A stretch of DNA of 43,672 nucleotides, from contig NZ_JADWPD010000054.1 of the NCBI RefSeq assembly GCF_017308975.1, forward strand, positions 1 through 43,672, in the 5' to 3' direction. This document shows, piece after piece, positions 33,118 to 41,229 of the stretch; the stretch's first letter is position 1; each line of letters starts with the position of its first letter. Both the position numbers and the translations under genes were made by a program. The notes below the pieces were generated by a model. It saw only the letters and a list, made by a program, of their open reading frames with translations, did no database searches and had not been told where the DNA came from. The stretch is from Amycolatopsis sp. MtRt-6. GTDB taxonomy: Bacteria > Actinomycetota > Actinomycetes > Mycobacteriales > Pseudonocardiaceae.

Positions 33118-36100
33118 TCGGGGAGGTCGCGGAGCAGCCGGCGGAGGCCTTCCGGGTCCAGCAGGTCCGCCGGCCGGACCGTGCGGTTCGCGCGGACGTA
33201 GTGGAACGCCGCGCGGACCCGCTCCACCGGGACGTCCTTCAGCGCCGCCCACGCCATCCGGTACGCCGCCAGCTGGACCGACAGCGCCGGGATGCGGGAC
33301 TCCGGTGGGACCGCGCCGGTCTTCCAGTCGACCACCGTCCAGCCGCCGTCGGGGTCGGCGAACACCGCGTCCATGCGGCCGCGCAGGGTGATGCCTTCGA
33401 CGTCCGCCGAGAACGTCACCTCCACCGCCACCGGGACCCGCGCCGCCCACTCGCTCTTCTCGAACTCCGTCCGCAGTTCCTCGAAGTCCGCGTCGGGGGC
33501 CTCGCCGAAGTCGGCCGCGCCCGGGAGGTCGTCGATCTCGATCAGCTGGTCGCCCGCGAACCGGCGCTCCAGCCAGCCGTGGAACTCGGTGCCGCGGCGG
33601 GCGAAGCTGTTGGGTTCCACCGGGAGCGGCCGGCGCAGTTCGCCGGCGAGCCGGGCGGCGTCGTCGGCCAGGGCGACCAGCTGGCTCACCGACAGCCGCG
33701 ACGGCAACGGAACCCGGTGCACGTGATCGTCCTTGCGCGCCCACTCCTCCAGCAGGACGTCGGTGTCGGTCACCCAGCCGTCGGGATCGTCGTCCTCTTC
33801 TTCCGCCGAAGGCACGGAAGCCAGCGCCTCGGACACCAGCTCCACGCCGGTCTGCACGCCGGTGCGGCGGTCGCCCAGCGGGTCGACCGGCCAGCGCGCC
33901 GCCCGCGAGTCCGAGACCAGCGGGTTTTCGTCGTCCTCGGTCGGCTCCGGCGCCCACTCGGCGAGCTGCCCGACGCCGGTCTCGCGCAGCACGTCGGCGA
34001 TCTCGGTGAGGAATTCCGACGGCCCCTTCGCCCGGCTGCTGCTTTCGTTCCACCAGTGCCCGGAGACGATCAGCGCGTGCTCGGACCGCGTCAGCGCGAC
34101 GTAGCAGAGCCGCCGTTCCTCCGCCTGCTCCCGCTCGACGAACCCGGCTTCGTGCAGCTCCAGTCCTTCTTGGACTTCCTTGCGGTCGTAACCCTCCGCG
34201 ATGTGCAACGCAGGCAGGTCCTCGGCGTCACCGCGCAGCTTGGCCGGCAGCGACGTCGCCGTCCGCAGCCACGACGACGACCGCCGCCGTCCGGGGAACA
34301 CCTCGTGCACCAGGTGCGGCACCGCGACGACTTCCCACTCGAGGCCCTTCGCCGAATGCACGGTGAGCACCTGCACCCGGTCCGGCACGACCTCGACCTC
34401 GCCCGGGGTGAGCCCGTCTTCGGCGTGCGCGGCGGTGTTCAGATAGTCCACAAAGGACAGCAGAGTCGCCGTCGGCGCCGTCTCGGCGTAGTCGGTGACG
34501 ACTTCGGCGAACGCGTCCAGGTGCGCCCGCCCCGCGGAGCCCGGCCGGGCCAGGGATTCGACGTCCAGCAGCATCGTGCGTTCGACGTCGGCGACGAGCT
34601 CCGGCAGCGACTGGTCGAGCCGCCGCCGCAGCGCGGCCAGCTCCCAGCCGATCCGCCGGATGCGTTTGTACCCCTCTTCGGAGTAGCGCGCCGGGTCGCC
34701 CGGCTCGTCGATGGCGTCGATCAGCCCGGCCTGCTCGACGCGCTCGACGACCAGCTCCGGCGTGTCGGGTTTCTCGGGGCTGGACAGCTCGCCGGCCCGC
34801 CGCCACAGCGCGGCGACGTCGGCGGCCGAGAGCCGCCAGCGGGCGCCGGTCAGCAGCCGGGCCGCCGCGCTCCCGGACAGCGGGTCCGCGAGCACTTTCA
34901 GCGTCGACACGAGGTCCGCGACCTCGGGCTCGTCGAGCAGCCCGCCGAGCCCGACGACCTCGACCGGCAGCCCGCGCGCCCGCAGCTCGGCGGCGATCGG
35001 CGCCATGTCGGCACGGCGCCGCACCAGCACCGCCGCGGTCGGCGGCTTGCCGGTCTCCTCCTGGTGGGCGTACCAGCGGCGGGCGAGGGCGTCGGCGGCC
35101 CACGCGCGCTCGGCGCGGATGTCCGGCAGCAGCGCGCACGCGATGTCCGCGGGGCCGACGCCTTCCCGCGCCCGCAGCCGTTCGACGCCGAGGCCGCGGG
35201 CGCGCAGCGGTTCGGCGATCGCGTTCGCGAGGTCCAGGATCTCCGGCGGGTTGCGGAAGCTGGTCAGCAGCCCGAATTCGTGCGCGGGGACGAGCCGTTC
35301 GCCGTCGAAGCGCGGGAAGTCCGTGGTGAAGCGGGGCAGGTTGGCCGCGCTGGCGCCGCGCCAGCCGTAGATGGCCTGCGCGGGGTCGCCGACCGCAGTG
35401 ACCGGCATCGGCGGGTTTTCGACGCCGCCGAACAGCGCCCGCAGCAGCACGCGCTGGGCGTGGCCGGTGTCCTGGTATTCGTCGAGGAGGACGGCGCCGT
35501 AGCGCTCGCGCTCGCCGCGCACGACCGACGGGTACCCGCCAGCCAGCTGGGCGGCGAGGGACATCTGGTCGGCGAAGTCGAGCGCGCCTTCGTTGCGCTT
35601 GCGGCGGTGGTAGTCGTCGACCAGGGGCAGCAGCGCGAGCCGGAAGTGTTGCGCCGCCATGATTTCGGTGAGCTTCTGCGGTAGCGCGGCCCGCTGTCCC
35701 TTGGCACGCGGGGCGTTCTCGATGACGCGGCACAGCCACGACGTGTACTCGGCGAGCTGTTCGGTGGAGACGAGATGCTCACCCAGCTCACCGGCGAGGG
35801 CGAGGAGATCGGCGGTGACGGTCGGCGGGACGCGGTCGGTGTCGAGCTCGTTGTCCCAAGTGGACACCACGCGGTGCGCGATCTGCCACGACGAGGTCTC
35901 GGACAGCAGCCGGACGCCGGGCTGGACCGGGAGGCGCAGGCCGTGTTCGGACAGCAGGCGCCCGGCGTAGGCGTGGTAGGTGAGGACGGTGGGTTCGCCG
36001 GCGACGACGGTGGACCGCAGCCCGCCGGTCGGGTCGAGGCGGTCGAGGAGGCCGGAGCCGGCGAGGCGGCGCAGCCGGGCGCGGACGCGTTCGCCGAGCT

Positions 36101-36347
36101 GGCGCGCGGCTTTCCGGGTGAAGGTGAGGCCGAGGACGCGATCGGGGCTGACGATGCCGTTGGCGACGAGCCAGACGACGCGCGCGGCCATGGTTTCGGT
36201 CTTCCCGGCCCCGGCGCCGGCGACGACGAGCGAGGGTTCGACGGGCGCGGCGATGACGGTCGCCTGTTCGGGCGTGGGCCGGTGCAGCCCGAGGGCGTCG
36301 GCGAGTTCGGCGGGCTCGACGGGGTTGGCGATGACGAGCGGGCTCAC
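33111..36347 (-). CDS. adnB: AdnB-type helicase-nuclease subunit (UvrD helicase plus RecB nuclease)
   Basis: 1078 residues from GTG 36347. UvrD-type motor with Walker A AGAGAGKT (43-50), intact motif II LLDEYQDT, motif III GDPAQAIYGWRGA and motif VI LCYVALTRSEHALI, then a C-terminal RecB-type nuclease with TVVDWKTGAVPPE and VQLAAYRMAW. With AdnA it forms the double-strand-break resection machine that replaces RecBCD/AddAB in mycobacteria; the intact motor residues suit AdnB being the main translocase. The frame is open to 36542, but those 65 extra residues are only a readout of the upstream repeats (CELSGEF units), so the GTG before SPLVIANPVEPAEL was chosen. A 229-base repeat region separates it from adnA. 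Confidence 0.92.
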   Translation of the reverse strand: MSPLVIANPVEPAELADALGLHRPTPEQATVIAAPVEPSLVVAGAGAGKTETMAARVVWLVANGIVSPDRVLGLTFTRKAARQLGERVRARLRRLAGSGLLDRLDPTGGLRSTVVAGEPTVLTYHAYAGRLLSEHGLRLPVQPGVRLLSETSSWQIAHRVVSTWDNELDTDRVPPTVTADLLALAGELGEHLVSTEQLAEYTSWLCRVIENAPRAKGQRAALPQKLTEIMAAQHFRLALLPLVDDYHRRKRNEGALDFADQMSLAAQLAGGYPSVVRGERERYGAVLLDEYQDTGHAQRVLLRALFGGVENPPMPVTAVGDPAQAIYGWRGASAANLPRFTTDFPRFDGERLVPAHEFGLLTSFRNPPEILDLANAIAEPLRARGLGVERLRAREGVGPADIACALLPDIRAERAWAADALARRWYAHQEETGKPPTAAVLVRRRADMAPIAAELRARGLPVEVVGLGGLLDEPEVADLVSTLKVLADPLSGSAAARLLTGARWRLSAADVAALWRRAGELSSPEKPDTPELVVERVEQAGLIDAIDEPGDPARYSEEGYKRIRRIGWELAALRRRLDQSLPELVADVERTMLLDVESLARPGSAGRAHLDAFAEVVTDYAETAPTATLLSFVDYLNTAAHAEDGLTPGEVEVVPDRVQVLTVHSAKGLEWEVVAVPHLVHEVFPGRRRSSSWLRTATSLPAKLRGDAEDLPALHIAEGYDRKEVQEGLELHEAGFVEREQAEERRLCYVALTRSEHALIVSGHWWNESSSRAKGPSEFLTEIADVLRETGVGQLAEWAPEPTEDDENPLVSDSRAARWPVDPLGDRRTGVQTGVELVSEALASVPSAEEEDDDPDGWVTDTDVLLEEWARKDDHVHRVPLPSRLSVSQLVALADDAARLAGELRRPLPVEPNSFARRGTEFHGWLERRFAGDQLIEIDDLPGAADFGEAPDADFEELRTEFEKSEWAARVPVAVEVTFSADVEGITLRGRMDAVFADPDGGWTVVDWKTGAVPPESRIPALSVQLAAYRMAWAALKDVPVERVRAAFHYVRANRTVRPADLLDPEGLRRLLRDLPEA

Positions 36348-36386
36348 GGGCGCGCCTCGCGGAGACGCGGGCCGCGCGCGGGGAAG

Positions 36387-36578
36387 GAACTCACCGGATA
36401 GTTCACAAGCCTGGCGCCCGATCGCTTCCCCGCACCACCGAGCGAACTCACCGGATAGTTCACAAGCCCGGCGCCCGATCGGCTCCCCGGCCGCCACCCT
36501 GCTGAACTCACCGGGTAGTTCACAAACCCGGCGCCCGCCCACTTCCCCACACCACCGAGCGAACTCACCAGATAGTTC
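36387..36578. repeat. Family C: four 18-bp palindromes between adnA and adnB
   Basis: GAACTCACCGGATAGTTC occurs at 36387-36404 and 36444-36461, with one-base variants at 36504-36521 (GGGT) and 36561-36578 (CAGAT). Each is an imperfect palindrome (GAACT/AGTTC arms around CCGG) and is followed in the first three by CACAA and GCCCGGCGCCCG-like sequence. Spacings are 57, 60 and 57 bp. The last unit overlaps the TGA of adnA (36577-36579). It fills the whole gap between two co-oriented genes that are normally adjacent. Confidence 0.92.
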
Positions 36579-39500
36579 ACGGCCCCGGCACCTGCCGCCC
36601 CTCGGGGCGCAGCGGGCAGCACCCCCGCGCCGGACACCGGTCGCAGTCCGGGTTCTCCTGCGCCTGGTAGTCCGGCCCCGCCGCCGACGCGGCCGCCTTC
36701 TGCACCAGCTCCAGCCACTGCTTGCCGCCGACCTCGTCGAGCGGCGGCTGCGACCGCTCCGTCGACCCCGTCTTGTTGTTGGCCTTCGCGACGTACACCA
36801 GCCGCGCGCCGCCCGCCTCCGTCCGGCCCTCGATCGCCCCCAGCAGCACCGCCAGCTGGTACGCCGCCAGCTGCGGGTGCGCCTCAGCCTCCGCGCCCGA
36901 CACCGGGACCTTGCCCGTCTTGATGTCCACGATCACCGGCCGGCCCTCGGAGTCGAGCTCCACCCGGTCGACCCGCCCGCGCAGCAGGACTCGGACGTCG
37001 TCCGAATCCCCGGACGGCAGCTCGACCTCGATGTCCTGCTCGACCCCGGCCTCCTTGAGCTCAGCCCGGCTGCGCTCCAGCCACGTCGTGAAGTTCCGCA
37101 GCATCTGCTCGACCCGCCGCCGCTCCCGCCGCGAGAACCACGGCGCCCCCGCGTCGACGCGCACCCAGGCCTCGTCCAGCGCGCGCTGCAGCTCCGCGTC
37201 CGTGCTGCCGGACGCGACCGCCTGCGCGAGCCCGTGCACCAGCGTGCCCGTCACCGCCGCCAGCTGGGCCGGGTCGCTGCCGCCGTGGCGCTCGATCATC
37301 CAGCGCAGCGGGCACTTCGTCAGAATCTCCACTGTGGACGGTGAGATCCGGATCAGGTCGCCCGGCGGGTGCACCGGCTCGTCGCTGGACGCCGGCAGCA
37401 GGCCGTACCACGTGGCGGGATGCGCGCCGGGTACGCGAGCCTCGGCCAGCCGCGCCAGCTGCTTCGCCGCACGACGCCGCCGCGCAGGCTCCGCCTTGTC
37501 GTCGCAGACGACCTCGCGCAGCTCTCCCACCAGCTCGGCGAGCACCAGCGAGCGGCCCGGCGGCTTCATCCGCGAGTCGAGCCCGCCGTCGTCGGCGCCG
37601 TTCTCCTCCAGGTCGTCGAGGAACCGGGACGGCTGCTCGTCCTCCCCCGACACCGCCGTGACCAGCAAAGTCTGCTTCGCCCGGCTCATCGCGAGGTAGA
37701 ACAGGCGCCGCTCCTCGGCGAGGATCGGCGCGGTCTGGGAGACGGCGTCGTCGTCGACCCCGGCCATCAGGTCCTTGAGCCGCTCCACACCCAGCACGGA
37801 TCCCCGCAGCCGCAGGTCCGGCCACGCGCCCTCCTGGACGCCGGCGACCGCGACGACCGTCCATTCGCGACCGGCGGCGGCGTGCGCGGTCAGCAGCGAG
37901 ACGCCGTCGGACGGCACAGCCGCCGGCGCCAGGGTGTCGCCCGCGATCCGTTGCGCACCAAGGTAATCGGCGAAGGAGGCGACGCTCGCGCGCGGCAGCC
38001 GGTCGACGTACCGGCCCGCGGCGTCGAACAGCGCGACGACGGCGTCGAGGTCGCGATCGGCCTGCGCCCCCAGCGAACCCCCGCGCTCGACCTGCTTCAG
38101 CAGCTTGTCCTGGAGCCCGCTTTCCCGCCACAGCTGCCACAGCACCTGTTCGACGCCCTCGCCGCGCGCCACGGCCTGGTGCGTGACGCGCAGCAGCCCG
38201 CCGACACGCCGCACCGGCTCGGCCTCGGCGTCGGCCAGCCCGGCGAGGATGTCGCCGCCGCGCAACGCTTCCACCAGCAGTTCGTCGCTCGAGCGCTGCC
38301 CGCCGCCGGCCAGTTCGAGCCGGCGCAGACCGCGCCGCAACCGCCGCAGCGCCAACGGATCCGCGCCGCCGAGCGACGACGAAAGCAGCATCTCCGCGAG
38401 GTCGACGTCGAGCAGGTCGGGCGACGGCGCGAGCTTCAGCACGGCCAGCAGCGGCCGCACCGCGGGCTGCTTGGCCAGCGGCAGCTCCTCGGTCGCCGAC
38501 CCGATCGGGACGCCGGCCGCGCGCAAGGCGCGTTGCAGGACAAGGAAAGTCCGCGCGGGCGACCGGACGAGCACCGCGATCTCCGACCACGGCACGCCGT
38601 CGACGAGGTGCGCGCGGCGGAGCTGGTCGGCGATCCAGCTCGCTTCGGCGGCCGGCGTCGGCATCACGCGGACGCGGACGTTCCCGCCGGTGGCTCCCTT
38701 GGGGGGCACGATCTTGCGGTGCGGCGACGCACCCGGGAGCGTCGCGCCGATCTTCGCCACGGCCAGGCGCACGGCCGGGGCCAGCCGGTGCGCCGTGGTG
38801 AGCGTGACGGTCCGGCTGCCGTCCGGGTCGGCGTCGGCGAACAGGCTCGCGTCGGCGCCGCGGAAGGAGAACACGTTCTGGTCGGGGTCGCCGGCCACGA
38901 CGAACTCGGCCGCGGTGTGCCCGATCACCCGCACCAGGCTGGTCTGCAGCGGGTCGAGGTGGTGGGCGTCGTCGACGAACAGGTGCCGGACGCGGGTGCG
39001 CTCGCGTTCGCGCAGCTCGTCGTCGTCCTCGAGGGCGAGCAGGGCGGACGTGACCAGCTCGGCGGCGTCCAGCGCGGGCGCGCTCGCCACGCCGAGCGCG
39101 TTGCCGCCCGCGCCCTGCAGCTGCGTGACCTCTTCGTACTGCGCCCAGAACTGCCCGGCGGCAATCCATTCGTCGCGGCCGCGGCGGCGGCCCAGCTCGG
39201 CGAGGTCTTCGGGGCCGAGCCCGCGCTCGGCCGCGCGCATCAGCAGGTCGCGCAGCTCTTCGGCGAACCCGGGGACCATCAGGGCGGGCCGCAGCGACTC
39301 GGGCCAGTACTCGGCTTCTTCGTCGAGGTCACCGGCCAGGAGTTCGCGGACGACGACGTCCTGCTCGGCGCCGGCGAGCAGCCGCGGCGGCGGGAGTTCC
39401 CCGGCCATCGCCTCCAGCCGCAGCAGGGAATAGGCGTAGGAGTGCACGGTGCGCACGAGCGGTTCGCGGACGGTCCGGGGCAGCGGCCGCGCCTGTTCGG

Positions 39501-39789
39501 GGTCGGCGGTGAGCCGGCGCGTGATGTCGGCGCGCAGCGCGTCGGCGGACCTGCGGGACGTGGTGAGCACGAGCACGCTCTCCGGGTCGGCGCCCTCGGC
39601 GATGCGGCGGGTGGCGGCCGAGGCCAGCAGCGCCGTCTTGCCGGTGCCGGGGCCGCCGAGCACGCGGCGGAACCCGCCGGGTGCGGAGAGCAGCCGCCGG
39701 GCGCTTTCGTCCCAGGTGAACGAGGGTGTGGCGGTGATCGGCGTGCGCACCAGCCGCGCGTCCGCCTGCGCCGTTCGCCTCCCGTTCAC
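36577..39789 (-). CDS. adnA: AdnA-type helicase-nuclease subunit with Fe-S staple
   Basis: 1070 residues. Walker A GGPGTGKT (45-52) is normal, but motif II reads VDDAHHLD (272-279) in place of DExQD, so the motor is probably weakened. Motif III is GDPDQNVFSFRGAD (300-313) and motif VI FYLAMSRAKQTLL. The C-terminal RecB-type nuclease has VIVDIKTGKVPV and HPQLAAYQLAVL. Cysteines in ILTKCPLRW and the C-terminal CDRCPARGCC (Cys1049, 1052, 1057/1058) match the four-Cys iron-sulfur staple of AddB-type nucleases. It is upstream of adnB, as in mycobacteria (Rv3202c position). The GTG at 39789 has a weak ribosome-binding site; a start some residues later is possible. Confidence 0.92.
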   Translation of the reverse strand: MNGRRTAQADARLVRTPITATPSFTWDESARRLLSAPGGFRRVLGGPGTGKTALLASAATRRIAEGADPESVLVLTTSRRSADALRADITRRLTADPEQARPLPRTVREPLVRTVHSYAYSLLRLEAMAGELPPPRLLAGAEQDVVVRELLAGDLDEEAEYWPESLRPALMVPGFAEELRDLLMRAAERGLGPEDLAELGRRRGRDEWIAAGQFWAQYEEVTQLQGAGGNALGVASAPALDAAELVTSALLALEDDDELRERERTRVRHLFVDDAHHLDPLQTSLVRVIGHTAAEFVVAGDPDQNVFSFRGADASLFADADPDGSRTVTLTTAHRLAPAVRLAVAKIGATLPGASPHRKIVPPKGATGGNVRVRVMPTPAAEASWIADQLRRAHLVDGVPWSEIAVLVRSPARTFLVLQRALRAAGVPIGSATEELPLAKQPAVRPLLAVLKLAPSPDLLDVDLAEMLLSSSLGGADPLALRRLRRGLRRLELAGGGQRSSDELLVEALRGGDILAGLADAEAEPVRRVGGLLRVTHQAVARGEGVEQVLWQLWRESGLQDKLLKQVERGGSLGAQADRDLDAVVALFDAAGRYVDRLPRASVASFADYLGAQRIAGDTLAPAAVPSDGVSLLTAHAAAGREWTVVAVAGVQEGAWPDLRLRGSVLGVERLKDLMAGVDDDAVSQTAPILAEERRLFYLAMSRAKQTLLVTAVSGEDEQPSRFLDDLEENGADDGGLDSRMKPPGRSLVLAELVGELREVVCDDKAEPARRRRAAKQLARLAEARVPGAHPATWYGLLPASSDEPVHPPGDLIRISPSTVEILTKCPLRWMIERHGGSDPAQLAAVTGTLVHGLAQAVASGSTDAELQRALDEAWVRVDAGAPWFSRRERRRVEQMLRNFTTWLERSRAELKEAGVEQDIEVELPSGDSDDVRVLLRGRVDRVELDSEGRPVIVDIKTGKVPVSGAEAEAHPQLAAYQLAVLLGAIEGRTEAGGARLVYVAKANNKTGSTERSQPPLDEVGGKQWLELVQKAAASAAGPDYQAQENPDCDRCPARGCCPLRPEGRQVPGP

Positions 39790-39922
39790 CCCGCGATGGA
39801 ATCACGACCGGAGTAACGGGTGCGGCACCGGCACGCCTTAACGAGCGCGCGTTCGGTGAAGGTGCCCGGCGGTGCGGTGGATGGTTGCGAAAAGTGTCGT
39901 ACCCGTGCGGCACAGTAGGGAC

Positions 39923-40246
39923 ATGGACGACGTTCTGCACGAGCGCGTGCGGGAGATCATCGAGTCGGTGCCGGCCGGCACGGTGGCGACGTACGGCGAC
40001 ATCGCGGCCCTCGCGGGCGCGCCGTCGCCGCGGATGGTCGGCGCCATCCTGGCCGAGGACGGGCACGACCTGCCGTGGCACCGCATCCTGCGCGCGAACG
40101 GCACCCCGGCCCCGCACCTGGTCCACGACCAGCTGGAGCGGTTGCGGGCCGAAGGCGTGCTGGCCGACGGCCAGCGCGTCGACCTGCGGAAGTACCGGTG
40201 GAAGCCGGAAGGAGAGGAGGACCACGGACCGGAAGGGCTGTTCTAA
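39923..40246 (+). CDS. Alkyltransferase-like protein (MGMT fold, Cys replaced by Trp)
   Basis: 107 residues of the DNA-binding half of O6-alkylguanine-DNA methyltransferase: VREIIESVPAGTVATYGDIAALAGAPSPRMVG with the Tyr and Arg used to flip the base. The acceptor motif PCHR is PWHR here (51-54), so it cannot take an alkyl group. ATL proteins with Trp at this place bind O6-alkylguanine and hand it to nucleotide excision repair. The gene is divergent from adnA, in the position of Rv3204. The start ATG 39923 was chosen because the MGMT-like domain begins right there. The stop TAA is 10 bases before the iron box of the next gene. Confidence 0.9.
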   Translation: MDDVLHERVREIIESVPAGTVATYGDIAALAGAPSPRMVGAILAEDGHDLPWHRILRANGTPAPHLVHDQLERLRAEGVLADGQRVDLRKYRWKPEGEEDHGPEGLF

Positions 40247-40256
40247 AACCGAATAT

Positions 40257-40275
40257 TTAGGTTAGCCTCGCCTAA
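40257..40275 (+). promoter_or_regulatory. DtxR/IdeR-type iron box
   Basis: TTAGGTTAGCCTCGCCTAA matches the DtxR/IdeR consensus TWAGGTTAGSCTAACCTWA at 17 of 19 positions. Its last base is the first base of the sip start codon. TAGCCT inside it (40263-40268) ends six bases before the ATG and can serve as the -10 of a leaderless transcript. Iron-loaded repressor would therefore sit directly on the promoter. Confidence 0.9.
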
Positions 40276-41132
40276 TGACGACTCAGGTGGAGAGCCCGGC
40301 CTTGACGTACCACCGGGCGGCGGTCACCGCTGTCCGGCTGCTCACGCCGCACATGGTGCGCGTGACGTTCGCCGCGGAGAGCTTCCGCGAGGTGCCGGCC
40401 GGGGCGCCCGACCAGTACGTCAAGGTGTTCTTCCCGCTGCCCGGGCAGGAGGCGCCGGTGCTGCCGGAGACCGGCTCCGACGTGCTGTCCTGGTACCGGA
40501 CGTACCTGGCGATGCCGGACGACGTCCGCCCGCCGATGCGCACGTACACGGTCCGGGCCCACCGCCCCGACGCGGCGGAGCTCGACGTCGACTTCGTGCT
40601 GCACGGCGATTCCGGGCCGGCCTCGGCGTGGGCGTCGCGGGCGCGGGAGGGTGACCGGGTGGCGTTCCTGGGGCCGCACGGGCTGTACGCACCCCCCGAC
40701 GGCAGCGACTGGCAGCTGCTGGTGGGCGACGAGACGGCGCTGCCGGCGATCGGCGCGATCGTCGAGCGGCTCCCGGCGGGCACGCGGGCGTCGGTGTACG
40801 TCGAGCTGGCGGACCGCGCGGATCGGCAGGCGTTCGAGACGCGCGGAACGGTGGAGGTCCACTGGGTGCTGCGCGGCGCGCGGCCGCTGGGCGAGGCGTT
40901 GGTCGAGGCGCTGCGCGGAGCGGCGTTCCCGGGCGGGACGCCGTACGCGTGGGTGTCCGGCGAGGCGGGCGTGGTGAAGTCGGTGCGGCGCCACCTGGTC
41001 CGGGAGCGCGAGGTCGACAAGCGGCTGATTTGCTTCACGGGCTACTGGCGGCAGGGGATCAGCGAGGAGGCGGCGGGCCGCGAGGCGGTCCGCGCGGCCG
41101 AGGCGGGCGAGCTGCCGGCGGACGAGGACTGA
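40275..41132 (+). CDS. Siderophore-interacting protein (FAD-dependent ferric reductase)
   Basis: 285 residues of the SIP/ViuB family. An FAD-binding beta barrel with RTYTVR (89-94), then the reductase domain with LLVGDETALPAIG (148-160) and the C-terminal ICFTGYWRQG. It reduces Fe3+ in imported siderophores so that iron is released in the cytoplasm. Expression should be repressed by iron through the box at 40257-40275, which leaves no room for a ribosome-binding site, so translation is probably leaderless from ATG 40275. No siderophore synthesis or uptake genes adjoin, so it is a stand-alone member of the iron regulon. Confidence 0.94.
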   Translation: MTTQVESPALTYHRAAVTAVRLLTPHMVRVTFAAESFREVPAGAPDQYVKVFFPLPGQEAPVLPETGSDVLSWYRTYLAMPDDVRPPMRTYTVRAHRPDAAELDVDFVLHGDSGPASAWASRAREGDRVAFLGPHGLYAPPDGSDWQLLVGDETALPAIGAIVERLPAGTRASVYVELADRADRQAFETRGTVEVHWVLRGARPLGEALVEALRGAAFPGGTPYAWVSGEAGVVKSVRRHLVREREVDKRLICFTGYWRQGISEEAAGREAVRAAEAGELPADED

Positions 41133-41145
41133 CCGCCCGGGCCCA

Positions 41146-41217
41146 AGCGCCCCAATGTGGCCTTCGGTGCGCTCAACGCACCCAATGTGGCCTTCGGTGC
41201 GTCCGGCGCACCCAAAG
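41146..41217. repeat. Palindromic intergenic repeat, family A copy 3 (closing arm lost)
   Basis: Two direct units (CCCAATGTGGCCTTCGGTGCG at 41151 and 41181, 30 bp apart), each with its own small GGTGCG...CGCACC hairpin, follow the same AGCGCCCC lead. The third, inverted unit that closes the large hairpin in the other copies is missing or eroded (CAAAGCCCGGCGCG instead). It lies between convergent stops (41132 and 41230). Confidence 0.88.
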
Positions 41218-41229
41218 CCCGGCGCGGGT

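Noticed and set aside
36348..36542. 65-residue N-terminal extension of AdnB
   Set aside because: The residues only translate the family C repeats (CELSGEF units); the conserved helicase begins after GTG 36347.
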